From Candidatus Cloacimonadota bacterium (lineage in GTDB: Bacteria > Cloacimonadota > Cloacimonadia > Cloacimonadales > WRIO01), in the NCBI GenBank assembly GCA_009782695.1, contig WRIO01000082.1:1-5817 (forward strand): a stretch of DNA of 5,817 nucleotides, given 5' to 3'. A program made the position numbers and the translations under genes. Every line of letters starts with the position of its first letter. Positions within the stretch are counted from its first letter, which is position 1. Below are positions 1 through 5,693 of this stretch, in pieces. Below the pieces are notes generated by a model, which worked only from the letters and a program-made list of their open reading frames with translations, had not been told where the DNA came from and did not search any database.

Positions 1-1
1 C

Positions 2-139
2 AATGACTCTTACTTCTGGGTTGTAACCAACTTCGGAGGCATGACGCCGGAACAGGGCTACAAAACCCAGACACTCGGAACGCTCGTTCAGGGTGTCTGC
101 AGTATGATAGGCGTATTTATTTTCTCATTGATTTTCTAG
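2..139 (+). CDS. GntP-like gluconate/organic acid permease, C-terminal fragment (5' end outside window)
   Basis: Forty-five codons are open from the window edge to a TAG at 137-139; the start lies upstream of the window. The fragment begins with NDSYFWVV and continues FGGMTPEQGYKTQT. This resembles the C-terminal end of GntP-family gluconate:H+ symporters, where an NDS-FW motif is followed a few residues later by an F-G-M/L stretch and a conserved K-T-x-T segment before the last membrane helix. The final 18 or so residues (VCSMIGVFIFSLIF) are hydrophobic and fit that helix. Such permeases import gluconate or related sugar acids across the inner membrane with protons. GC is about 47 %, above the neighbouring rnf operon, and the gene is convergent with rnfB, so it is not part of that operon. 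The family call rests on a short piece; substrate cannot be stated. Confidence 0.68.
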   Translation, partial: NDSYFWVVTNFGGMTPEQGYKTQTLGTLVQGVCSMIGVFIFSLIF

Positions 140-150
140 TCACTCAAACA

Positions 151-199
151 GGTGCAGCCGTTTACAGGCTGCCCCTCTAAAACTGCTATTTTCTTTTTT
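151..199 (+). terminator. Possible terminator of the GntP-like gene
   Basis: A six-base-pair inverted repeat, GCAGCC (154-159) and GGCTGC (167-172), has a seven-base loop GTTTACA. It lies 15 bases after the permease stop codon. A G152-C174 pair can extend it past one mismatch. A T-rich stretch (TTTTCTTTTTT, 189-199) follows, but 16 bases separate it from the stem, so this is not a textbook intrinsic terminator. The stem is symmetric and could also act on transcripts arriving from rnfB. Confidence 0.4.
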
Positions 200-250
200 G
201 GCATTAGGCTTCTTTAAAGTAGAGTTTATTTATCATGAAAAATGGCAGTT
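181..250 (-). terminator. Weak long-range inverted repeat after rnfB
   Basis: AACTGC (181-186) is complementary to GCAGTT (245-250), and the bases next to it (ATTTTC at 189-194 and GAAAA at 237-241) can continue the pairing past a small bulge. The loop is about 40 bases. On the minus strand it starts seven bases after the rnfB stop codon, where an end-of-operon structure would be expected. No clear U-tract follows the stem on that strand, so termination here is inferred mainly from position in a convergent intergenic region. Confidence 0.22.
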
Positions 251-257
251 AAAGAAT

Positions 258-1247
258 TTAGTACTTCATATAGATAGCATTTTGGGGACACTCTGGCAAG
301 CAAACTTCACACCCGATACATTTAAAATCATCTATTTTATGCGGTTGTTTTAGCTCTCCTGATATACATAATACTGGGCAAATTTTGGTGCAGATCAAAC
401 ATCCTATGCAATCTATCTCAGATATCACTGCTTTTCCTCTTTTTGTTTTGGTGTCTATGATAGCTCTAGTCGGACAATGGATAGCACAAACTCCACAATC
501 TATACATTTTTCGTAATCAATCACTGCTAATTCATTTTTTATTTCTATAGCTGAAACAGGGCATTTACGCACGCACAAACCACAACTAACACAGGGTGAT
601 TTGTCTCCACAATTTTGCCTGACGAATGTGCCTTTTTCTGTAGAAGAGCATTTTACATATACATTTCGACTCACAGGGACTATCTCTATCAGGTTCTTAG
701 GACAAACCTTAGCGCAATTGCCACAACCAGTGCATTTGTTGTTATCTATCTCTTTTAAACCATCTTTCGTGAGGGTTATAGCTCCAAATTTACATGCAGC
801 TATGCAATCATTTTGATAGAGACACCCCATATTACAAGCATTGGGACCGTTGTTTAGTAGAGCTGCAGCCTGGCAGTTTGGGATGCCTTGATATTCAAAT
901 CTGTAAACAGTGTTTTTATATCCCCCTGATGAGCAGTGAATTATAGCTATTCGTCGTTCGGTTTCTGTAGCTACTTTTCCCATTATTTCCGCTATTTTTC
1001 CTGCTGTAGTTGATCCACCTGGTGGGCATAGTGTAAAATCAATATCTTTTTTTACGATAACATCAGCGTAGTTAGAACACCCTGCAAAGCCACAAGCACC
1101 GCAATTTGCTCCTGGTAAGACAGCTATGATTTTTTCTATTCGTTCATCTATTTTCACATAAAACACTTTTGATACATAAGCTAAGGCTAACCCAAAAATG
1201 CCCCCTAATCCCCCTATCACTAATACAGGTATCCAAATCTCTCCCAT
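258..1247 (-). CDS. rnfB: RnfB, ferredoxin-accepting Fe-S subunit of the Rnf complex
   Basis: RnfB receives electrons from reduced ferredoxin at the cytoplasmic face and passes them into the membrane part of Rnf. I place the start at ATG 1247 (329 residues): AGGAGG sits four bases upstream, whereas the upstream in-frame ATG at 1301 would overlap rnfA by 46 bases and add an 18-residue extension. In the 329-residue numbering, residues about 5-27 form one membrane anchor. A one-cluster domain follows with C49, C52, C57 and C74 (NCGACGFAGC ... CPPGG). Six ferredoxin-type motifs come next: C138/142/148/152, C172/175/178/182, C219/222/225/229, C248/251/254/258, C280/283/286/290 and C310/313/316/320. 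This predicts seven [4Fe-4S] clusters, against three in the E. coli RsxB type of about 190 residues. Long multi-cluster RnfB proteins are known from anaerobes. It is the last gene of the operon, eight bases after rnfA. Identity is certain; cluster number is predicted from cysteine spacing. Confidence 0.96.
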   Translation of the reverse strand: MGEIWIPVLVIGGLGGIFGLALAYVSKVFYVKIDERIEKIIAVLPGANCGACGFAGCSNYADVIVKKDIDFTLCPPGGSTTAGKIAEIMGKVATETERRIAIIHCSSGGYKNTVYRFEYQGIPNCQAAALLNNGPNACNMGCLYQNDCIAACKFGAITLTKDGLKEIDNNKCTGCGNCAKVCPKNLIEIVPVSRNVYVKCSSTEKGTFVRQNCGDKSPCVSCGLCVRKCPVSAIEIKNELAVIDYEKCIDCGVCAIHCPTRAIIDTKTKRGKAVISEIDCIGCLICTKICPVLCISGELKQPHKIDDFKCIGCEVCLPECPQNAIYMKY

Positions 1248-1251
1248 AAAA

Positions 1252-1257
1252 CCTCCT
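1252..1257 (-). promoter_or_regulatory. Shine-Dalgarno site fixing the rnfB start
   Basis: AGGAGG on the minus strand lies four bases before ATG 1247 and overlaps the rnfA stop codon (TAGGAGG). No comparable site precedes the upstream ATG at 1301, which lies inside rnfA. The overlap suggests that ribosomes finishing rnfA reinitiate on rnfB. Confidence 0.85.
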
Positions 1258-1858
1258 AAAAACGCATCCCTGAAAAACCAATAAAGGCTAATGCCATACA
1301 TCCTGCCACTACTAAAGCGATTGGCATGCCTTTCATAGAATCCGGCACATCTGATCTATCTAACCTCTCTCTGATACCAGCCATCAATAAAAGCACCAAA
1401 GCATATCCTATACCATTGAAAAAGCCGCTTAGGGTGCTTTCAAAGAAATCGAATAATTGACCATTGTTTTGTGGTTCGAGGTTCAGCAACGCTACTCCAA
1501 GAACAGCGCAGTTTGTGGTGAGAAGTGGCAAAAAGATGCCCAATTGCCCATATAGTTCTGGAGTAAGCTTTTGGAGTACTATCTCAACGGCTTGAACTAT
1601 AGAGGCTATAGTTAAAATAAAGGCAATTGTTTGTAAATATTGTAGTTCGAAGGGAACTAATACTAAGGAGTTTAATACATAAGTGATAGCAGAGGCAAGA
1701 GTCATCACAAAAATGACAGCCATTCCCATTCCAAAAGCCGAGTCGAGCTTTTTAGATACTCCTAAATATGGACACAATCCCAAAAATTTTGCTAAAATGA
1801 AATTATTAACCAATATAGCAAATATAGCTATATGCAAAATATGTGCAATATATTCCAT
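1256..1858 (-). CDS. rnfA: RnfA, integral membrane subunit of the Rnf complex
   Basis: RnfA pairs with RnfE as two related proteins of opposite membrane orientation. Together they form the core that holds an intramembrane Fe-S centre and is thought to take part in ion movement. The 200-residue product matches the usual family length (about 190-200). It is hydrophobic, with six likely helices at roughly 9-29, 40-62, 72-94, 106-125, 143-162 and 177-197. The N-terminal NNFILAKFLGLCP carries C29, and the symmetrical half-motif PLLTTNCAVLG carries C117; these are the conserved cluster cysteines. The RnfA-specific NNF and TTNCAVLG wording separates it from the RnfE paralogue. AAGGAGG lies five bases before the ATG, which directly follows the rnfE TAA with no gap, so translation is probably coupled. 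Confidence 0.97.
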   Translation of the reverse strand: MEYIAHILHIAIFAILVNNFILAKFLGLCPYLGVSKKLDSAFGMGMAVIFVMTLASAITYVLNSLVLVPFELQYLQTIAFILTIASIVQAVEIVLQKLTPELYGQLGIFLPLLTTNCAVLGVALLNLEPQNNGQLFDFFESTLSGFFNGIGYALVLLLMAGIRERLDRSDVPDSMKGMPIALVVAGCMALAFIGFSGMRF

Positions 1859-2467
1859 TTAGCCCTCCTTCTTATATTTGCTTTTATATATATTTAATGC
1901 AGCTAGGATAAAACCGAGAGTGAGAAAAGCACCTGGTGCCATGACAGCAGCTATGATAGGTTCATTACGAAAAGCGGAGGGTAAGACATTAAAACCATAC
2001 CACTGACCTGCACCTAGAATTTCTCGCACACTCGCCACTAAAGCTAAAGAAAGAGTAAATCCGATACCCATTCCCACTGCGTCTATCAAAGAGTTAAACA
2101 TATTATTTTTACTCGCAAACGACTCTGCTCTACCGAGTATCATACAATTTACAGTTATCAATGGAATAAAGATACCTAATTTTCGATGTAGATCTGGCAG
2201 AAAGGCAGCCATTTCGAGGTTTATTATCGTTGTAAAGGTTGCAATGATTACTATATAGCAGGGTATCCTTATCTTATCGGGGATAAAAGATTTCACTAGT
2301 GAGACCAGTAAATTTGAGCATAATATAACAAATGTAGTAGCTAATCCCATACCTAACGCATTTTCGACAGAAGTAGTGACAGCTAGTACAGGACACAAAC
2401 CCAATCCCAAGATAAGTATCGGATTTTCATTCATTACTCCTCGTATTATTTCTGATACTATCTTCAT
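1859..2467 (-). CDS. rnfE: RnfE, integral membrane subunit of the Rnf complex
   Basis: RnfE is the membrane partner of RnfA in the Rnf core. The product has 202 residues, a normal length. ENP (14-16) leads to LGLCPVLAVTTS with C25, and the second half-motif IPLITVNCMILGRAESFAS (101-119) carries C108. These two cysteines are expected to share the intramembrane Fe-S centre with C29 and C117 of RnfA. The GRAE signature is typical of RnfE rather than RnfA. Six hydrophobic stretches are visible, followed by a lysine-rich end (KSKYKK), which suggests a cytoplasmic C-terminus. AGGAGG sits four bases before the start, and ATG 2467 overlaps the rnfG TGA by four bases (ATGA), so the two genes are probably translated together. 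Confidence 0.96.
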   Translation of the reverse strand: MKIVSEIIRGVMNENPILILGLGLCPVLAVTTSVENALGMGLATTFVILCSNLLVSLVKSFIPDKIRIPCYIVIIATFTTIINLEMAAFLPDLHRKLGIFIPLITVNCMILGRAESFASKNNMFNSLIDAVGMGIGFTLSLALVASVREILGAGQWYGFNVLPSAFRNEPIIAAVMAPGAFLTLGFILAALNIYKSKYKKEG

Positions 2468-3006
2468 TTGTCCTCCTCTTGGGCAGCTTTTTCCAATCTT
2501 TGCAGGTCATTGGCGATTGCTTTTGTCACTGCATTTGTAGAGATAGTTGCGCCAGTAATATTCACTATTTTGCCTCCTTCTCTATCTATCTTAATTTCAG
2601 ATTTTACCAAGCCAATAAACATATCAGCAAACTTTGGTAGGGTGACTTGAGTGCCTAATCCTGGTGTTTCTGTCTGTGTGATAACCATTATTCTTATTAT
2701 TTCAAAGCTTGTGTTTACTGCCACCATGACTTCTATCAGACCACTATATCCTTTTTGCTTAGCAAGAAATGTATATCCTAAAAGGTTTTTATTTACATCT
2801 AAAGCTTTGTAATACTCAAAATCATTGACAGTGACCTTTGTAAAGTCATCGGCTGAAGGTATCATATCCCTGCGTGCTTTTTCTTGTGTAAGAGCTTTAT
2901 TTTGTTTTATGATGGGATGAGTTTGCCTGTTCACCAGGGCTAAAAGCCCACATGATATGGCGACCACTAAAAAAAGCACTAAAAAAAACTTTACATAACT
3001 GTTCAT
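2464..3006 (-). CDS. rnfG: RnfG, FMN-binding periplasmic-face subunit of the Rnf complex
   Basis: RnfG carries an FMN joined to a threonine by a phosphoester bond and relays electrons on the outer face of the membrane. The 180-residue product has one N-terminal membrane helix at about 5-25. An FMN-binding domain follows, with the family motif ETPGLGTQ at 113-120 and the flavin attachment site TGATIST at 151-157; T154 is the predicted attachment residue. The FMN is added by ApbE, whose gene is not in this window. The aspartate usual six residues before the threonine in many ApbE targets is valine (V148) here. The start ATG 3006 overlaps the rnfD stop as ATGA, with GAGGT about seven bases upstream. 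The charged tail (LEKAAQEEDK) is unremarkable. The fold and position between rnfD and rnfE leave no real alternative. Confidence 0.95.
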   Translation of the reverse strand: MNSYVKFFLVLFLVVAISCGLLALVNRQTHPIIKQNKALTQEKARRDMIPSADDFTKVTVNDFEYYKALDVNKNLLGYTFLAKQKGYSGLIEVMVAVNTSFEIIRIMVITQTETPGLGTQVTLPKFADMFIGLVKSEIKIDREGGKIVNITGATISTNAVTKAIANDLQRLEKAAQEEDK

Positions 3007-4052
3007 TGTTTTACCTCTTTGACTTGCCCAAAAGGAATAGGGATAGTAAATTTATCTATCAATGGCACACATAAATTCATCAACAATATAGCAAATGACA
3101 CACCCTCTGGGTAGCCACCATACAACCTAATCAGAACTGTAAGTGTACCACAGCCGATAGCAAAAATTATCCTTCCTTTTTTTGTGATAGGTGAGGTCAC
3201 CATATCTGTTGCCATAAAGAAAGCACCCAATAACAATCCACCTGATAATAAATGGAAAATAGCTATCCTGATATTGAAATTTATATAGCTATCTATACTT
3301 CCAAAGAGGAGAGTCAATACAAAGACTGTAGAGATAAAAAACACAGGAATACGCCATTCTATCACTTTTTTCAAAAGTAAATACAGACCACCTATTATCA
3401 AAGCAAAAGCTGAAACTTCTCCTATCACACCTGCATGATTTCCCCAAAATAGATTGACTAACGTGTGATTGTCTGTCAGACATGTAAAAACAGAACTAAA
3501 ATTATTACTAGCATCTCGTACTAGAGAAGCAACTTGCAGTGGTGTAGCACTGGTTATTTGCGTTCCAAAAGCCTCTGTTAGTGTTATATTTATACCGTTC
3601 ATAGACCCCATATCTGTGGCTTGGAACCCCCCTGTCATGTAGCTTGGCCAAGACAACATCAAAAAAGCCCTGCCTAATAAAGCTGGGTTAAATATATTTT
3701 GACCAAGACCTCCAAAGGCCTGTTTGCCAATAGCTATGGCAAAAACTGATCCGATCACAGGTAACCACCAGGGAACTCCAGTATGAATGTTGAATGATAC
3801 CAATATGCCTGTGACAACTGCACTGCCGTCTTTGATGACTATGGGTTTTTTGCGCAGATATAGGATCATTGCTTCTGTTACTACAGCTGCTATCACACCA
3901 TAACAGGTTAACAATAAAGCGTTTATACCCCAAAAGCAAACGCTGGCTATCAACGCTGGCATCAAGGCTATCGACACATCCCACATTATGCTGGGGACAG
4001 TGGAATTGTCGTGCAAATGTGGTGATGCAGATACTATTAATTTTTTGTCCAT
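3003..4052 (-). CDS. rnfD: RnfD, FMN-carrying membrane subunit of the Rnf complex
   Basis: RnfD is related to NqrB and is the large membrane subunit; it binds FMN covalently and is thought to be central to ion translocation. The 349-residue product shows the family landmarks in order: SPHLHDNSTVPSIMWDV near the N-terminus, DGSAVVTG (75-82), GGLGQNIFNPALLGRAFL (114-131), TSATPLQ (167-173) with predicted FMN threonine T170, GAFFMATDMVTSPIT (276-290) and RLYGGYPEGVSFAILLMN (309-326). About nine to ten hydrophobic segments are visible. The attachment motif reads T-S-A-T instead of the S/T-G-A-T of the best-studied proteins. AAGGA lies six bases before ATG 4052. A 46-base gap, the longest in the operon, separates it from rnfC, and its stop overlaps the rnfG start by four bases. 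Confidence 0.96.
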   Translation of the reverse strand: MDKKLIVSASPHLHDNSTVPSIMWDVSIALMPALIASVCFWGINALLLTCYGVIAAVVTEAMILYLRKKPIVIKDGSAVVTGILVSFNIHTGVPWWLPVIGSVFAIAIGKQAFGGLGQNIFNPALLGRAFLMLSWPSYMTGGFQATDMGSMNGINITLTEAFGTQITSATPLQVASLVRDASNNFSSVFTCLTDNHTLVNLFWGNHAGVIGEVSAFALIIGGLYLLLKKVIEWRIPVFFISTVFVLTLLFGSIDSYINFNIRIAIFHLLSGGLLLGAFFMATDMVTSPITKKGRIIFAIGCGTLTVLIRLYGGYPEGVSFAILLMNLCVPLIDKFTIPIPFGQVKEVKQ

Positions 4053-4098
4053 ACTTTTTCCTTATTATAATATGCAATACAAACTACATGTGTAATTT

Positions 4099-5430
4099 TT
4101 AAAATTGTTTACTCTTATTCTTTTCATTTTGGATAGCTAATTTACCTATATCTACCCACTGGGTAAATTTTGTATGAGCTGGGCAAACAAAGGTGCAACA
4201 TCCACAACGCATGCAATCTAATAATCCAACTTTTTCTGCATTGGTAAAATCTTTCTGTTGCACATAGCTTGCTATCAAGCTGGGAACTAAATTTTGTGGG
4301 CAAGCATCCACACAACGAGCGCAACGAATACATGAAGTCTCTGGTTCTGTGTGTGCTTCTTCATTGTCAAAAAGCAAAATGCCGGACACAGTTTTGGTTA
4401 CAACAGCATCTAAATGACTTAGAGTGTAGCCCATCATAGGTCCCCCTGAGATTACTTTAGCTATTTCGTCGCTAGTTCCTTTACAATAATCTATTAAATC
4501 GGTAAAAGGTGTACCGATTCTAGTTACTATATTTGAAGGTTGTCGAACTATTCTTCCTGTCACTGTCACGACCCTTTCTACTAAAGGCTTTTTAAGGTAT
4601 ACTGCCTCATAAATATTTATTATAGTTCCTACATTATCGACCACTACGCCAACACTACTGGGTAAACCGCCTTTATTAGGAACTTTTCTTTTTGTTGTCG
4701 CATAGATCAGTTGCTTTTCAGCTCCTTGTGGATATTTTAGTTTTAGAGCATCCACACGTATGTTTGGTTCTTTTTTAGTCATTTCCCGTAGTATCTTTAT
4801 CGATTGTGGTTTATTTGATTCGATACCTATGATCCCCTGTTTAGCTCCCAATATTTTCATCACAATTTTGAGACCAGTGATGATATCTCCTGGTCTCTCC
4901 ACCATCATTCGACAGTCAGTAGTCAGGTAAGGTTCACATTCTACTCCGTTTACTATCACAGTGTCTATGGGCTTATCAGGGGGGGGACTTAATTTTACAA
5001 CAGTCGGAAAGCCTGCTCCTCCCATACCACATACACCTGCTTCCCGGATACGTTCTTTCATTTCTTCTATTGTAAGCCAATCGTAATCGGTTTCTGAAAC
5101 TAAATCTACCCACTTATCTTCACCGTCACTAACTATCTCGATGCCTTGCACCATAGTGCCTGTCGGGTGAGAGAAGTTGGCAATCGCAGTAACTGTGCCA
5201 GAAATAGAGGCATGCATAGGGATAGAGACAAAGCTACTTGCCTCAGAAATCTTTTCTCCTGTTCTTACAGTATCACCCACTTTTACGATAGGTTTTGACA
5301 ATCCTCCGATGTGCTGCGATAAAAGTATAACAACCCGTTTTGGCAAGGGTAAGGTTTGTATTTTCTGTAACCTTGAAAAGAATTTAAAATCTTCAGGATG
5401 AACCCCACCAGGAAATGTTTTCATTCCCAT
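4099..5430 (-). CDS. rnfC: RnfC, NADH/NAD+-reacting Fe-S flavoprotein subunit of the Rnf complex
   Basis: RnfC is the peripheral cytoplasmic subunit where NAD+ is reduced (or NADH oxidised). The 443-residue product begins MGMKTFPGGVHPED, the usual RnfC opening. Residues about 30-110 form the N-terminal lipoyl-like (barrel-sandwich) region. The glycine-rich GMGGAGFPTVVKL (135-147) and NGVECEPYLTTD (161-172) belong to the nucleotide/FMN-binding domain shared with complex I subunit NuoF. GGLPSSVGVVVDNVGT (254-269) is the SLBB-adjacent part. Two ferredoxin motifs follow: C367/370/373/377 and C406/409/412/416, for two [4Fe-4S] clusters. The length is typical of the family. GGAGG six bases before ATG 5430 favours this start over a second ATG two codons later. 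It is the first gene of the operon. The S-P-P-P segment at 148-151 is encoded with an unbroken run of eight C. Confidence 0.97.
   Translation of the reverse strand: MGMKTFPGGVHPEDFKFFSRLQKIQTLPLPKRVVILLSQHIGGLSKPIVKVGDTVRTGEKISEASSFVSIPMHASISGTVTAIANFSHPTGTMVQGIEIVSDGEDKWVDLVSETDYDWLTIEEMKERIREAGVCGMGGAGFPTVVKLSPPPDKPIDTVIVNGVECEPYLTTDCRMMVERPGDIITGLKIVMKILGAKQGIIGIESNKPQSIKILREMTKKEPNIRVDALKLKYPQGAEKQLIYATTKRKVPNKGGLPSSVGVVVDNVGTIINIYEAVYLKKPLVERVVTVTGRIVRQPSNIVTRIGTPFTDLIDYCKGTSDEIAKVISGGPMMGYTLSHLDAVVTKTVSGILLFDNEEAHTEPETSCIRCARCVDACPQNLVPSLIASYVQQKDFTNAEKVGLLDCMRCGCCTFVCPAHTKFTQWVDIGKLAIQNEKNKSKQF
4979..4986 (-). repeat. Eight-C homopolymer inside rnfC
   Basis: The minus strand reads AGT CCC CCC CCT, an unbroken run of eight C encoding Ser148 to Pro151 of RnfC. 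The amino acids are normal for the family, so the run comes from codon choice. A one-base slip here would shift the frame about a third of the way into the protein, before both Fe-S motifs. Confidence 0.9.
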
Positions 5431-5437
5431 TTATTAC

Positions 5438-5442
5438 CTCCA
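5438..5442 (-). promoter_or_regulatory. Shine-Dalgarno site of rnfC
   Basis: GGAGG on the minus strand is followed by six bases (TAATAA) and ATG 5430. This good spacing supports the first of the two closely placed ATGs as the rnfC start. The second, at 5424, would be twelve bases away. Confidence 0.85.
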
Positions 5443-5547
5443 AGTAATTTATTTTTATAGAATCCAAAGCACTTCATACAGGGCTGTCTTGTTACATTAC
5501 CCTTTTTTATCTTCAAAGCATGAAAGGATCGACCTACTTTTTTCTCG

Positions 5548-5580
5548 ATACTATTTTTTGGGGGGGGACTTTTTTGTCAA
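5548..5580 (-). promoter_or_regulatory. Candidate rnf operon promoter with a C-tract in its spacer
   Basis: A perfect -35 hexamer TTGACA is at 5575-5580 on the minus strand, about 145 bases before the rnfC start. Downstream come AAAAAGT, eight C and six A. The -10 candidates are AATAGT (5550-5555, spacer 19) and TAGTAT (5548-5553, spacer 21), each four matches of six to TATAAT; the 17-base spacing gives only a poor AAAATA. The -35 is convincing, the -10 weak and the spacer long. It is the best sigma-70-type site I see upstream of rnfC. Confidence 0.35.
5560..5567 (-). repeat. Eight-C homopolymer upstream of rnfC
   Basis: Eight C on the minus strand (eight G on plus) lie between the TTGACA and its possible -10 boxes. 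Flanked by AAAAAAGT and AAAAAA, this stretch is almost entirely homopolymeric and would be prone to slippage. It shares the twelve bases AAGTCCCCCCCC with the tract inside rnfC. Confidence 0.9.
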
Positions 5581-5611
5581 GCTCTTTTATTTTTTAGCCT
5601 AAAAGAATATG

Positions 5612-5639
5612 AAAGTTTGATTTGCAACTTTTTCAAATC
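5612..5639. repeat. Two overlapping inverted repeats upstream of the candidate promoter
   Basis: AAAGTT (5612-5617) pairs with AACTTT (5626-5631) across eight bases, and GATTTG (5619-5624) pairs with CAAATC (5634-5639) across nine. The two stems share bases and cannot form together. They lie 30-60 bases upstream of the TTGACA and could be a regulator's binding site or competing RNA hairpins of an upstream transcript. No U-tract follows on either strand. I recognise no known operator. Confidence 0.35.
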
Positions 5640-5693
5640 GCGGATCCTCAGAGAGGGCAAACTCCAGTGCTTTATTGAGAATAAGCATATAAG

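Noticed and set aside
601..816. Plus-strand open frame of 71 codons
   Set aside because: It lies wholly antisense to the cysteine-rich part of rnfB and has no Shine-Dalgarno site or recognisable protein features.
3289..3483. Minus-strand open frame of 64 codons within rnfD
   Set aside because: Out-of-frame shadow inside the conserved rnfD coding sequence, with no sensible translation signal.
4064..4069. Perfect TATAAT on the minus strand in the rnfC-rnfD gap as an internal promoter
   Set aside because: No acceptable -35 at 16-19 bases upstream (CACATG at 17), and a transcript starting there would lose most of the rnfD Shine-Dalgarno site.
3688..4077. Minus-strand open frame of 129 codons in another frame over rnfD
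   Set aside because: It shares the DNA of the first third of rnfD, whose motifs are clearly family-like; the alternative product is rich in H, S, C and R as expected from an out-of-frame reading.
3869..4102. Plus-strand open frame of 77 codons over the rnfC-rnfD junction
   Set aside because: Antisense to the start of rnfD and the intergenic gap; its composition is that of a reverse-complement shadow.
4142..4333. Minus-strand open frame of 63 codons over the end of rnfC
   Set aside because: Out-of-frame reading of the region encoding the two Fe-S motifs of RnfC; the rnfC frame is the one with intact CxxCxxCxxxCP motifs.
5177..5401. Plus-strand open frame of 74 codons near the rnfC start
   Set aside because: Antisense to the conserved N-terminal domain of RnfC and without supporting signals.
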